Below, piece after piece: positions 25,656 to 34,766 of a stretch of 64,000 nucleotides of DNA. How positions within the stretch are numbered: the first letter of the stretch is position 1; each line of letters begins with the position of its first letter. The stretch lies in the NCBI GenBank assembly GCA_023451735.1, contig JAEXYH010000037.1, positions 109,631 to 173,630 of the forward strand. The letters run 5' to 3'. This DNA comes from Pseudomonadota bacterium (GTDB lineage: Bacteria; Pseudomonadota; Alphaproteobacteria; Rhizobiales; Rhizobiaceae). The notes under the pieces were generated by a model. That model was not told where the DNA came from and made no database searches. It was given only the letters and a program-made list of their open reading frames with translations. The position numbers were made by a program, and so were the translations under genes.

Positions 25656-26189
25656 TTACATGCCGGCGCCACCGAGAACGGTAACGGCGCGACGATTCTG
25701 CGACCAGCAGGAGATGTCGTCGCAGACGGCGACCGGGCGCTCCTTGCCGTAGGAGATCGTCTTGATGCGGTTGGCAGGTACGCCGCGCGAAGCAAGATAT
25801 TCCTTGGTGGAGGCTGCACGGCGTGCGCCGAGAGCCAGGTTGTATTCGCGGGTGCCGCGTTCGTCGGCATGGCCTTCGACCGTGATCGCATAGTTCGGGT
25901 AACGGCCAAGCCACTGGGCCTGACGATCGAGCGTCTGCTGCGCGTCGGCGCGGATCGAGGTCGAGTCGGTGTCGAAGAAGATGCGGTCGCCGACATTGAC
26001 GGTGAAGTCCTGGGTCGAGCCCGGCGTTGCCGAACCAGCGCCGCCGAGACCAAGCTCACCTGCGCTGTTCGGCAGGTTCTTCTTGTTGGCGCAGCCGGCA
26101 AGCGCAAGCGCCAGCGTGAGTGCGATAACGGCTGGATTGCGAGCGAGGGTCTGCATGCGGCTCATCGCCTGGGTATCAGTGCGGCTCAT
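25656..26189 (-). CDS. pal: Peptidoglycan-associated lipoprotein Pal
   Basis: Pal is an outer-membrane lipoprotein that binds peptidoglycan and TolB. The 177-residue product has a lipobox LALAGC with the lipidated Cys at about 33 and an OmpA-like domain (about 64-172) with DRIFFDTDST, the peptidoglycan-binding VEGHADERGTREYNLALGARRA, and the C-terminal NRRAVTV. The ATG at 26189 has GGAGAG upstream; internal ATGs at 26165 and 26156 are alternatives. Confidence 0.95.
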   Translation of the reverse strand: MSRTDTQAMSRMQTLARNPAVIALTLALALAGCANKKNLPNSAGELGLGGAGSATPGSTQDFTVNVGDRIFFDTDSTSIRADAQQTLDRQAQWLGRYPNYAITVEGHADERGTREYNLALGARRAASTKEYLASRGVPANRIKTISYGKERPVAVCDDISCWSQNRRAVTVLGGAGM

Positions 26190-26372
26190 GGCCGGTCTCT
26201 CCTTGGATCATGAAATTCAGAGTTGCCAGACTCTAACCTAATTGAGTTAACCATCTTCAAATAGCTATGGTTAACCAAACCTTCCGGTGTCCCGTATCTG
26301 CCCCATTCCCGCGAGATTGAGGCAGGAAAGAGGCGAGATCGCCTCACTCTTGATTGCACCTGTTCACACAAC

Positions 26373-27680
26373 CTATTCCAGCAACGGCGACCAGGCAGGG
26401 TCGGAACCGTAGGATGGCGTCTTGACCATCTGTTCGTTGTAGCCGGTCAAGTCGATCGAATAGAGCTGGGGTCCGCCGGCGCCGGCGCCCTGGCGGAAGA
26501 ACATCAGCACGCGACCGTTCGGCGCCCAGGTCGGACCTTCGTTGTGGAAGCCTGAGGTGAGGATGCGTTCGCCCGAACCGTCCGGCTTCATCACGCCGAT
26601 CGAGAACTTGCCGCCCGACTGCTTGGTGAACGCGATCAGATCGCCGCGCGGAGACCAAACCGGTGTCGAATACGATCCGTCGCCGAAGGAAATGCGGTTC
26701 TGGCCCGAGCCGTCAGCATTCATGACATAGATCTGCTGGCGTCCGCCGCGGTCGCTCTCGAAGGCGATGCGGCCACCATCGGGCGCATAGGACGGCGCCG
26801 TGTCGATCGCAGCGGTCGAGGTCAGGCGAGTGGTCGTGCGCGAGCGCAGGTCCATCGTATAGATATTGGCATTGCCTTCCTGCTGCAGGCTCATGATGAC
26901 CTTCTGGCCATCGGGAGAGAAGCGCGGCGAGAAGGTCATGCCCGGGAAGTTACCGACGACCTCCCGCTGTCCGGTTTCCAGCTGCAGCAGATAGACGCGC
27001 GGCTGGTTGCCTTCGAACGACATGTAGGTGACTTCCTGACGGCTCGGCGAGAAGCGCGGCGTCAGAACGATATCCTTGCTGTTGGTCAGCATGCGGACGT
27101 TGAAACCGTCCTGGTCCATGATCGCAAGCTGGCGCTGGCGGGCAGTCTTCGGGCCGTTTTCCGAGACGAAGACGACGCGGGTATCGAAATAGCCCTTCTC
27201 ACCGGTAATGCGCTCGTAGATCGCATCGGCGATGATATGGGCCAGACGCCGCCAGTTGTCGGGCTGGGTGAAGAATTGCTGACCGGTCATCTGCTGCCCG
27301 GCATAGGTATCCCACAGGCGGAACTCGGCGCGAAGACGGCCGTCACCCTCGCGTGTGACACGGCCGACGACAAGCGCCTGGGCGTTGATCGCCGTCCAGT
27401 CCTGGAAGCGCGGTGCCTTGTTCGGATCCGAGATCTTCTCGATAAAGGCCGCTTTGTTCACCGGGGCAAACAGGCCGGAGCGCTGCAGGTCGGCAGCAAC
27501 CACCTGGGCGATCTGTGCACCGAGATCGTTATTGGACTGGAAGTCCGTGATCGCGATCGGCAAAGGCTGGACATTGCCCTTGTTGATGTTGATTTCCACC
27601 GCCGCATGGGCCGGAGCGGAAACCGTCATCGCCATTCCGGCAATCGCCATCATGATACCGATGAGGGAACGTTTGATCAT
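26373..27680 (-). CDS. tolB: Tol-Pal system protein TolB
   Basis: TolB is a periplasmic beta-propeller that binds Pal and TolA. The 435-residue product has a signal peptide (about 1-26), an N-terminal domain (ININKGNVQPLPIAITDF), and repeated propeller blades with PxxSPDG-like motifs (SPRFSPDGQKVIMS, APSYAPDGGRIAF, TPVWSPRGDLIAF, GPTWAPNGRVLMF). The start at 27680 is 30 bases from tolA, so it is part of the tol operon. Confidence 0.96.
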   Translation of the reverse strand: MIKRSLIGIMMAIAGMAMTVSAPAHAAVEININKGNVQPLPIAITDFQSNNDLGAQIAQVVAADLQRSGLFAPVNKAAFIEKISDPNKAPRFQDWTAINAQALVVGRVTREGDGRLRAEFRLWDTYAGQQMTGQQFFTQPDNWRRLAHIIADAIYERITGEKGYFDTRVVFVSENGPKTARQRQLAIMDQDGFNVRMLTNSKDIVLTPRFSPSRQEVTYMSFEGNQPRVYLLQLETGQREVVGNFPGMTFSPRFSPDGQKVIMSLQQEGNANIYTMDLRSRTTTRLTSTAAIDTAPSYAPDGGRIAFESDRGGRQQIYVMNADGSGQNRISFGDGSYSTPVWSPRGDLIAFTKQSGGKFSIGVMKPDGSGERILTSGFHNEGPTWAPNGRVLMFFRQGAGAGGPQLYSIDLTGYNEQMVKTPSYGSDPAWSPLLE

Positions 27681-27710
27681 ATCGCTAAAGCCTTTCAGCT
27701 ACTTGATTCC

Positions 27711-28844
27711 TTAGAGCCCCAGCTCGCTGGGGTCGAAATTGACGGCGACTTCGCTCCAGGCGTCGTATTTTTCGGCCGGCAGGTTCTTGAAGGGCTGCGA
27801 CTTCAAGACTGCGCGCAGCGCGCCACCTTCCATCGTCCGGCGCGCCATCGAGGAGCCACCGGTCGACGTCACCTCGGGCTCGCCCAGGATCATGCCGGAC
27901 TTGTCGAGGCGGAACGTCACCCGGATCACCATACCCTGCAATCCTTCGATGCCGGCGATGGTCGACCAGTTGTTCTGGATTTGGCCGCGCAGCGCATCCA
28001 TCTCGCTGAGGCTGAGCTTGGAGGCTGTGGACGGTTTGGTGCTGCCGGTGGAGGCAGGCGAGGCCGAACGCTTCGCGCCGCCGCCTGATGCCTCCTGCTT
28101 GTTAAGCAGCGAAGCGATCTCGTCGGCATTGAAGTCGCTCTTCTGCGAAGAGGAGGACTTTGCGGTCTCCTGCTTCTTGCCTTCCTTCTTGTCGGTCGGC
28201 TTGGCAGTTTCGGCGGGCTTCGTTTCCGGCTTCTTCTCGACCGGCTTTTCAACCGGCTTTGCCTGTTCCTTCGGCGGTTCCGGCTTCGGCTTGGCAGCCG
28301 GCAGCGGAATGGAAGACGGCAGCGGCATCTCTTCCGCCTGGGTCTCGGCCGGTGCAGGCGTCGGTTCCGGCGCCGGTGTTGGTTCCGGCTTCGGCGGCGT
28401 CGGCTCGGGTTTCGGCTGCGGCAGCGCGGCCATCTCGGTCGGCTTCGGCGCGGTTTCTTCCGGCGCGATGTCCTTGACTTCGTTCTGCTCGGGCGTCGGT
28501 GTCGGTGTCGGGCGCTCCGCCGGCTTCGGCGCGGCTGCGGCTTCCACCTGTGTAGGCTTCTTGGAAGGTGTCGGCGGCGCCTTCAGGTCGACATCGTTCT
28601 CGCCGGCATTTTCGGCACCTTCGATGATCTTCTGGTTATTGGTCGGCTTGGCCGCAGGCTTTTCCAGCATCGGCGCCGTCTTGTCGCCCTGCTGCATCTG
28701 CGTCATTTCCTCGACCGGCACGATGTCGACAGGCAGCGCCTCCACGTCGGCCACGGTCATTGGCGCCGGCGCACTGAGCGAAACCATCGCCCAGGTCAGA
28801 ACCAGCGTGTGAAGAACCAGCGATGTGCCGAGACTTCCCTTCAT
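27711..28844 (-). CDS. tolA: Cell envelope integrity protein TolA
   Basis: TolA spans the periplasm, linking the TolQR motor to TolB and Pal. The 377-residue protein has one N-terminal membrane anchor (about 8-26), a long Pro/Lys/Glu/Ala-rich extended region (about 55-255) and a C-terminal TonB/TolA-type domain (about 280-377; IQNNWSTIAGIEGLQGMV). The low-complexity middle is normal for the family, though the Pro content is high for TolA, as in other rhizobia. It is close to both tolR and tolB. Confidence 0.93.
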   Translation of the reverse strand: MKGSLGTSLVLHTLVLTWAMVSLSAPAPMTVADVEALPVDIVPVEEMTQMQQGDKTAPMLEKPAAKPTNNQKIIEGAENAGENDVDLKAPPTPSKKPTQVEAAAAPKPAERPTPTPTPEQNEVKDIAPEETAPKPTEMAALPQPKPEPTPPKPEPTPAPEPTPAPAETQAEEMPLPSSIPLPAAKPKPEPPKEQAKPVEKPVEKKPETKPAETAKPTDKKEGKKQETAKSSSSQKSDFNADEIASLLNKQEASGGGAKRSASPASTGSTKPSTASKLSLSEMDALRGQIQNNWSTIAGIEGLQGMVIRVTFRLDKSGMILGEPEVTSTGGSSMARRTMEGGALRAVLKSQPFKNLPAEKYDAWSEVAVNFDPSELGL

Positions 28845-28853
28845 GGCAGCTTA

Positions 28854-29312
28854 TTACCTGTCCTGTTCCTGAAGGGTAACGAGGCCGATATTCTTGTAAC
28901 CGGCGGCAGAAATGCGGGCCATGACCTTCATCACGACGCCATAGGCCGCAGCGGTGTCGCCACGCACATAAATGCGCTCGTTGTAACCGGTCGTGGCAAT
29001 CGCCTCGAGCTTCGGAACGACTTCGTCGATCGCGATCGGCGTTTCCTGTAGATAGATCTCGCCCGTCGGATTGACCGAAATGGTGATCGGCTGGGTATCG
29101 GAGTTCATCGCCTTCGCCTGCGTTTCCGGCAGGTCGATCGGTACGCCGACAGTCATCATCGGCGCGGCGACCATGAAGATGATCAGAAGCACCAGCATGA
29201 CGTCGACGAGCGGCGTGACGTTGATCTCGCTGATGGCACCGCCACGACGGCGACCGCGACGTCCGCGGCGACCGCCACCCGATGTATTCGCTCCTCCTGC
29301 GGACATGCCCAT
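28854..29312 (-). CDS. tolR: Tol-Pal system protein TolR
   Basis: TolR is an ExbD-like component of the proton-driven TolQR motor. The 152-residue protein has an Arg/Gly-rich cytoplasmic start, one membrane helix (VMLVLLIIFMVAAPMM, about 38-53) with the conserved Asp of NVTPLVDVMLVLL at about 37, and a periplasmic domain (about 60-150). It lies nine bases upstream of tolA. Confidence 0.96.
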   Translation of the reverse strand: MGMSAGGANTSGGGRRGRRGRRRGGAISEINVTPLVDVMLVLLIIFMVAAPMMTVGVPIDLPETQAKAMNSDTQPITISVNPTGEIYLQETPIAIDEVVPKLEAIATTGYNERIYVRGDTAAAYGVVMKVMARISAAGYKNIGLVTLQEQDR

Positions 29313-29338
29313 GATCTAGCTCTCCTTCGTCGCGCGGC

Positions 29339-30058
29339 TTATTGCGCGGCCTGGCGCGGCTGCAGCTTCTCGTCGATCTGACGAGACAGGATGGCCGAAA
29401 ATTCGTCGGCAAAGCCTTCCATGCGGGAATTGAGCTTGCCCGATTCAGCCATGAACTTGTTGTAGGCGATAACCGCCGGGATAGCGGCGACGAGGCCGAT
29501 AGCGGTGGCAAGCAGTGCTTCGGCAATACCGGGCGCCACAACGGCAAGGTTGGTCGACTTCGAACCGGCAATCGCCTGGAACGAGGTCATGATACCGACG
29601 ACGGTGCCGAACAGACCGATGAACGGACCGGCAGAGCCGATCGTTGCGAGCGAACCGAGGCGCGCCTCATATGCTTCGCTTTCGCGCGCCATGGTCACAT
29701 CCATCGCGCGGTCGATACGCATCTGCAGACCGATCGGCGAACGCGCGCCGCGCTCGAAGCTCTTTTTCCATTCGCGCATGGCGGCAACGAAGATGGCGGC
29801 GAGACCGTTGTTCTGGCGCTCACCGAGCGTCCGGTAAAGCTCTTCCAGCGACTGGCCGGACCAGAAGACCTGTTCGAACTGGTCGAACTGCTTGCGTGCC
29901 TTGGTGAAGCTGACATATTTGTCGAGCACGATCGCCCAGGTCCAGATCGACGCACCGATCAGACCGATCATGACCAGCTTGACGATAAGTCCCGCCTGCA
30001 TGAACAACGCCCACAGACTGACGTCATGCGTCGCGGCTTCCAAAGCTACCTGTTCCAT
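29339..30058 (-). CDS. tolQ: Tol-Pal system protein TolQ
   Basis: TolQ is the ExbB-like membrane component of the TolQR motor. The 239-residue product has three membrane segments (about 22-44, 138-160 and 170-195) with the conserved GTVVGIMTSFQAI and EALLATAIGLVAAIPAV motifs and a large cytoplasmic loop. The ATG at 30058 follows GGGG. It is the first gene of the operon; 445 bases of non-coding DNA upstream should hold the promoter. Confidence 0.97.
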   Translation of the reverse strand: MEQVALEAATHDVSLWALFMQAGLIVKLVMIGLIGASIWTWAIVLDKYVSFTKARKQFDQFEQVFWSGQSLEELYRTLGERQNNGLAAIFVAAMREWKKSFERGARSPIGLQMRIDRAMDVTMARESEAYEARLGSLATIGSAGPFIGLFGTVVGIMTSFQAIAGSKSTNLAVVAPGIAEALLATAIGLVAAIPAVIAYNKFMAESGKLNSRMEGFADEFSAILSRQIDEKLQPRQAAQ

Positions 30059-30503
30059 CCAATATCCCCGAATCCAAACGCCCGGCTGCTGACCGGGCGG
30101 GTTCCAAAGCGCGCTTTCGCGAAAATCTTAAGTGACCAATCGGAAGCGCGGCCCTTAACCCCAAGAAGTCCTGAGTTTCAGCTTGGCTTCTCGCCTTCAA
30201 ATTTGGTCAAAGGAAGGCGTGCGTTGCACAAATTCCTCAGGGTAGAGTAAGACTACATTATCGTTAACAATGCGTTACAACACCGCACCCCATCCCTCTG
30301 AAACGACTCGCAAAAACGCACGACCAACGGCGTTCTGGCGCTGACATGCGCTCCGTTGATATGCGCGGACGTAAGGTCGGCAGACCTGCAACCATCGGCA
30401 GGTTGAGCATTGCCGGTGCCTTGGTTATCCGGTCGCGACATTCCCGCCCTGCCTCAAGGCGATCCCGCGCGGCCCCGCGCCGAATATTTCAAAAGAGGAA
30501 TAA
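30059..30503. other. Non-coding region upstream of tolQ
   Basis: These 445 bases contain no supported gene. The part near 30130-30270 should carry the tolQRAB-pal promoter; no consensus site is sharp enough to call. A 62-residue frame at 30253-30441 lacks a ribosome site. Confidence 0.45.
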
Positions 30504-30976
30504 ATGCTTGTTTTTACACGCGCTGTTCTCGCTTCTGTGGTTGTCCTTTCGCCCGCATTCGCAAGGGATATCCCCGCAAGAACTGCCGGCCTCTGGCTTC
30601 TCAAAGCGGAAGACAACCCGTTTGTGGACTGGTCCATGTGCATAGACGAGGCCAGAAACGATTTTCTCGACACCGACGTCTGGGACAATTTTGAAAATGA
30701 GTGCAACATTCCGGCCTCCAGCACCCGAGGCTCATCGGGAAAGATCGAAGCAACCTGCAAACTTTCGGAGAAAACAGACGCGAAATTGCGCGTCACTTTT
30801 TCGGGAGACTTCAAGACCGGCTACATTTCGAATCGGCAACCCGGTTCGAGAACGCTCTCGGCAAGACAAACACGCTCCAAGCCGACGCCAGGGTCACCTA
30901 TGCCGGGCAATGCCCGGATGACCTCAAGCCGGGCATGAAGAGGATGACCAGGAGTGGCTTGATCCTCCGCCCCTGA
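30504..30976 (+). pseudogene. DUF3617-like periplasmic protein with an apparent frameshift
   Basis: The frame from ATG 30504 encodes a signal peptide (LVFTRAVLASVVVLSPAFA), then IPARTAGLWLLK, CIDEARNDF and CKLSEKTDAKLRVTFSGDFKTGYIS, in agreement with DUF3617 proteins. After about 30834 this frame becomes meaningless, while the frame one base back continues with ATRFENALGKTNTLQ and AGQCPDDLKPGMKRM, the expected family C-terminus. One missing base near 30829-30836 explains this. It lies between ybgC and tolQ on the opposite strand. A sequencing error cannot be excluded. Confidence 0.7.
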
Positions 30977-31001
30977 CATCCAAAGGCAGCATGACGAGGC
31001 A

Positions 31002-31457
31002 TTATGCCTTCGCGTCATGCCCCAGAAATTTCTCCGCGATCGTCTCCGGCAAACGCCGGGGCCTGCCATGCTTGTTGATCACGGCGATCACCACCTTCGC
31101 CGCGATCAGTAGCGTATCACCGCGACGAATCTCCTGATTGAGCACCATCTTGGCGCCGCCAGCCTTTTCCGTCGCCGTCATGATTGTGATGATGTCATCC
31201 ATCCGCGCCGGCTGTTTGAAATCGATCTCCATGCGATGAACGACGAAGACGAGCCCCTCTTCGTCCGCCTCGATCAGCGCACTCTGTTCGCAGCCGAGGC
31301 ATCGCAGATAATCGCTGCGCCCCCGCTCCAGAAAATGCAGATAACGGGCGTGATAGATGAGCCCGGAAAAATCCGTGTCCTCGTAATAGACCCGCTGCAC
31401 GAGGCGATGACCGGTCGCGGTCAACTCGCCCGACAGGAGAAAATTTTCGCTATTCAT
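31002..31457 (-). CDS. ybgC: Acyl-CoA thioesterase YbgC
   Basis: YbgC is a hotdog-fold thioesterase acting on short or phospholipid-linked acyl thioesters, encoded with tol-pal genes. The 151-residue protein has the signature VYYEDTDFSGLIYHARYLHFLERGR with the catalytic Asp27 and the following FVVHRMEIDFKQPARMDD. The end is variable. The gene is 0.9 kb upstream of tolQ on the same strand, separated by the antisense DUF3617 pseudogene. Confidence 0.93.
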   Translation of the reverse strand: MNSENFLLSGELTATGHRLVQRVYYEDTDFSGLIYHARYLHFLERGRSDYLRCLGCEQSALIEADEEGLVFVVHRMEIDFKQPARMDDIITIMTATEKAGGAKMVLNQEIRRGDTLLIAAKVVIAVINKHGRPRRLPETIAEKFLGHDAKA

Positions 31458-31577
31458 ATGGGCTGCCTTGGAAAAACCTTATCGTCCTCTGGATATTGGG
31501 AGCATGCCGCCCCACTATCCAACAGGCGTCATACTTCTTCCCTAACAGGAATTTTTGCAAAACCATTGGAGATTTTT

Positions 31578-32798
31578 ATGAAGATTGCAGTCATGGGCGG
31601 CGACGGTTTCATCGGATGGCCGACATCCCTGCACCTCTCCCATGCGGGCCATGAGGTCCATATTCTCGACAATCTTTCCCGCCGCTGGATCGATACCGAA
31701 CTTGGCGTGCAGTCTCTGACACCGATGGACAGTATCCAGGAGCGCACCCGCATCTGGCACTCTGAGACCGGCCGCCGCATCCATTTCAATCTCATCGATC
31801 TCGCCAAGGACTACGAGCTTCTGAAGAACTGGCTGGCAGAGCACCGCCCGGATGCGATCGTGCATTTCGCCGAACAGCGCGCCGCCCCCTATTCGATGAA
31901 GAGCGACCGCCACAAGAACTACACGGTCAACAACAACGTCAACGCCACGCATAATCTTCTGAACGCACTGGTCGAACTCGATCTCGACACCCACCTCGTC
32001 CATCTGGGCACGATGGGTGTCTATGGTTATTCGACGGTTGGCGCGGCGATCCCGGAGGGCTATCTGCCGGTCGGTATCGAGACGATGGGCGGCGAGACCG
32101 TTTCGCAGGAAATCCTCTACCCGTCCAACCCCGGCTCGATCTACCACATGACCAAGTGCCTGGATCAGCTTCTCTTCCAGTTCTACGCCAAGAACGACCG
32201 GCTCAGGATCACCGACCTGCATCAGGGCATCGTCTGGGGCACCCACACGGAACAGACCCGTATCCATGAGCAGCTGATAAATCGCTTTGATTATGATGGG
32301 GATTACGGGACGGTCTTGAATCGTTTTCTCATCCAGGCGGCGATCGGCTATCCACTCACCGTACACGGCACCGGCGGCCAGACACGCGCCTTCATCCACG
32401 TGCAGGATTCGGTCCGCTGCATCGAGATCGCGCTCAACAATCCCCCTGCCCGCGGTGGCAGGGTCGAGATCTTCAACCAGATGACCGAGACGCACCGCGT
32501 CCGCGATCTGGCAGAGATGATTTCGAAGATGACCGGCACCAAAATCGCCTGGCTGCCGAACCCGCGCAAGGAAGCACCGGAAAACGATCTTGTGGTGAAG
32601 AACGAGAAATTCCTCGAACTCGGCCTGAAACCGACCACGCTTGGCGAAGGCCTCCTGTCCGAGATCGTCGATGTTGCGAAGAAATACGCCTACCGCGTTG
32701 ATCGCAGCCGCGTTCCGGCGGTTTCCGCCTGGACGAAAGACATTGCAGCAACCGTTGAGCGAGACCCGGAAGGCATGCGGCTGAAGTCGGTTTCTTAA
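31578..32798 (+). CDS. sqdB: UDP-sulfoquinovose synthase
   Basis: SqdB makes UDP-sulfoquinovose from UDP-glucose and sulfite, the head-group donor for the sulfolipid SQDG. The 406-residue extended SDR protein has the NAD motif GGDGFIG (7-13), the catalytic Thr145 (LGTMGVYG), Tyr189 and Lys193 (SIYHMTK), and the characteristic HFAEQRAAPYSMK segment (96-108). The ATG at 31578 follows GGAG. It is followed by sqdD and sqdC, as in Sinorhizobium meliloti; sulfolipid replaces phospholipids when phosphate is limiting. Confidence 0.96.
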   Translation: MKIAVMGGDGFIGWPTSLHLSHAGHEVHILDNLSRRWIDTELGVQSLTPMDSIQERTRIWHSETGRRIHFNLIDLAKDYELLKNWLAEHRPDAIVHFAEQRAAPYSMKSDRHKNYTVNNNVNATHNLLNALVELDLDTHLVHLGTMGVYGYSTVGAAIPEGYLPVGIETMGGETVSQEILYPSNPGSIYHMTKCLDQLLFQFYAKNDRLRITDLHQGIVWGTHTEQTRIHEQLINRFDYDGDYGTVLNRFLIQAAIGYPLTVHGTGGQTRAFIHVQDSVRCIEIALNNPPARGGRVEIFNQMTETHRVRDLAEMISKMTGTKIAWLPNPRKEAPENDLVVKNEKFLELGLKPTTLGEGLLSEIVDVAKKYAYRVDRSRVPAVSAWTKDIAATVERDPEGMRLKSVS

Positions 32799-33036
32799 CG
32801 GGAAGAAGGCGAGCTATATCCGGGAAGTGAGAAGCGGAGCCAAAAAACTCGCCTCATTCCTGTTCTCGGACTTGATCCGGGGATGATCACAGGAATCTAG
32901 TCACGGCGCGTCGGCGCCGTGAAAGAACTTCCCTAACAAGAAAATTGCTTCTTCTGCGCCCAAAGATTTGGGTGCGCTGGATTTCCTGTGACAATCCTCG
33001 AGTTCAACCCGAGGAGCAGGAGTGAGGGATGCAGGA
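32799..33036. repeat. Intercistronic repeats between sqdB and sqdD
   Basis: The gap contains an inverted pair ATTCCTGT (32856-32863) and ACAGGAAT (32889-32896) and a strong hairpin TCACGGCGC/GCGCCGTGA (32901-32922). A further TTCCTGTGACA-like sequence lies near 32980. Such palindromic pieces resemble intergenic elements common in Rhizobiaceae. They could modulate expression between sqdB and sqdD; no terminator T-run is present. Confidence 0.45.
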
Positions 33037-33888
33037 ATGGCCGAGCTTACATCGACGACACATCGAAACGCCTTCGTTACACTGGTGACCAACGCAGACT
33101 ACGTCAAAGGCGCAACCGCCCTCGTTCACTCGCTGCGCCACACGGGTACGTCGACTGACATCGTCATCCTCCACACCGGCGCAGTCGGCACGGATGCACT
33201 TATCCACCTTCAATCGCTCGGCTGTCGTCTCGTGTCCGTCGAACATCTTCCCATGTCTGACAGCTTCAATGAACGCCATGCCCGCAAGAACCTGCATGGC
33301 GCGGCTCCCTTCACCAAGGGCCGCAAACCTGACTTCCACACACCACTCGACAATTTCTGCAAGCTGCGCCTCTGGCAACTCACCGAATACCGCACCGTGG
33401 TCTTCCTCGATGCCGACGTGATCGTGCTGAAGAACATCGACAAGCTGTTCGAATACCCGGAATTTTCTGCAGCCCCGAACGTCTACGAGAGCCTTGCCGA
33501 TTTCCACCGCCTGAACTCAGGCGTCTTCGTCGCAAAACCGTCGACAAGAACATTCGAACGCATGCTTGCGTCTCTCGACCAGCCGGACGCCTTCTGGCGA
33601 CGGACCGACCAGACCTTTCTCGAAAGCTTCTTCCCCGATTGGCACGGTCTGCCGGTGACGATGAACATGCTGCAATATGTCTGGTTCAACATGCCGGCGC
33701 TTTGGGATTGGAGAAGCGTCGCCATCCTCCATTACCAATATGAAAAGCCGTGGGAGGTGAACCATCAGAAATCCGATCAGCTTCGCCCGCTGATCGAGCT
33801 TTGGCACGCATTTCATGACGGCGGGCACATCCCCGATATGTCCACCCTCCCCGGTCCGCAGCTTCCCATGCCCGGAGGCGCCACGTGA
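33037..33888 (+). CDS. sqdD: Sulfolipid glycosyltransferase SqdD
   Basis: This 283-residue protein is a GT8-type glycosyltransferase (glycogenin-like) that transfers sulfoquinovose to diacylglycerol or acts in the related step. It shows FVTLVTNADYVKGATALVHSLR near the start, the metal-binding DxD in VVFLDADVIVLKNID (about 124-138), and FHRLNSGVFVAKPS (about 160-175). The ATG at 33037 was preferred; an in-frame GTG at 33022 has GAGGAG upstream and is a real alternative. It overlaps sqdC by four bases. Confidence 0.88.
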   Translation: MAELTSTTHRNAFVTLVTNADYVKGATALVHSLRHTGTSTDIVILHTGAVGTDALIHLQSLGCRLVSVEHLPMSDSFNERHARKNLHGAAPFTKGRKPDFHTPLDNFCKLRLWQLTEYRTVVFLDADVIVLKNIDKLFEYPEFSAAPNVYESLADFHRLNSGVFVAKPSTRTFERMLASLDQPDAFWRRTDQTFLESFFPDWHGLPVTMNMLQYVWFNMPALWDWRSVAILHYQYEKPWEVNHQKSDQLRPLIELWHAFHDGGHIPDMSTLPGPQLPMPGGAT

Positions 33889-34766
33889 GGGTGCTGATCT
33901 CCGGCGGCACAGGGCTTGTCGGCCGCTATATCGTCGAGGGCCTGCTGTCGGCCGGGTATGCGGTCACGGTCGGCGCACGCAAACCACCCACGGCAGGTTT
34001 CTTCTCGCAACCGGTTGATTTCCGTCCGCTTCATCTCGATCCCAAGCTCGATCAGTCCGGCGCATTCGCAGGGATGGAAGCCTTCATCCACGCCGCATTC
34101 GATCATCTGCCGGGAAAATATCGAGGTGGTGAAGGCAGCAATCCGCAGCGCTTTCGGCGATTGAACCTCGACGGCTCGGTCAGGCTGTTCGAAGCAGCCA
34201 AAAGCGCCGGCGTCAAACAGACAGTCTTCCTCTCGAGCCGAGCTGTCTATGACGGCCTTCCGGCGGGAACGAAACTCACCGAGGATCTGGCGCTTCACCC
34301 CAATTCACACTACGGCAAGATCAAGCTTGCTGGCGAACAGGCTCTGAGCAGGCTATCCGGACCCGGCTTCACAACAACCTCACTTCGCGCCACCGGCGTT
34401 TACGGAGAGTTCCGTCCCAATAAATGGGACGGGCTCATCACTGACGCGCTCGCCGGCAGACCGCTTGCCCCGCGAGCAGGCACGGAAGTTCACGGGTGGG
34501 ATGTGGCCCAGGCAGTCCGGCTCCTCTTGGAATCCGAAGCGTCATCCATCAGTGGGCAGAGCTTCAACCTTTCCGACGTTACCGTCGATACGAGATCGAT
34601 CATCGAGAAACTGGGCCTTTCGGCCCAGCTTGTTGCCTTCACAACGCTTTCCGCCAATGTGATGGACACCGGAAAAATTCGCCGCATTGGCTGGCAACCC
34701 GGTGGCATGCGTCAGTTCGACGAGACAATGGCGATATTGGCCCGACAGCTTGGCAACACTCACTGA
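33885..34766 (+). CDS. sqdC: SqdC, NAD-dependent epimerase/reductase-like
   Basis: The 293-residue SDR protein has the NAD loop ISGGTGLVGRYIV (5-17) and FLSSRAVYDG (about 108-117), and is the third gene of the sqdBDC group needed for sulfolipid synthesis. The exact reaction is not settled. The GTG at 33885 overlaps the sqdD stop (GTGA), indicating coupling. Its 3' end overlaps the convergent gene at 34760 by seven bases. Confidence 0.87.
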   Translation: MRVLISGGTGLVGRYIVEGLLSAGYAVTVGARKPPTAGFFSQPVDFRPLHLDPKLDQSGAFAGMEAFIHAAFDHLPGKYRGGEGSNPQRFRRLNLDGSVRLFEAAKSAGVKQTVFLSSRAVYDGLPAGTKLTEDLALHPNSHYGKIKLAGEQALSRLSGPGFTTTSLRATGVYGEFRPNKWDGLITDALAGRPLAPRAGTEVHGWDVAQAVRLLLESEASSISGQSFNLSDVTVDTRSIIEKLGLSAQLVAFTTLSANVMDTGKIRRIGWQPGGMRQFDETMAILARQLGNTH

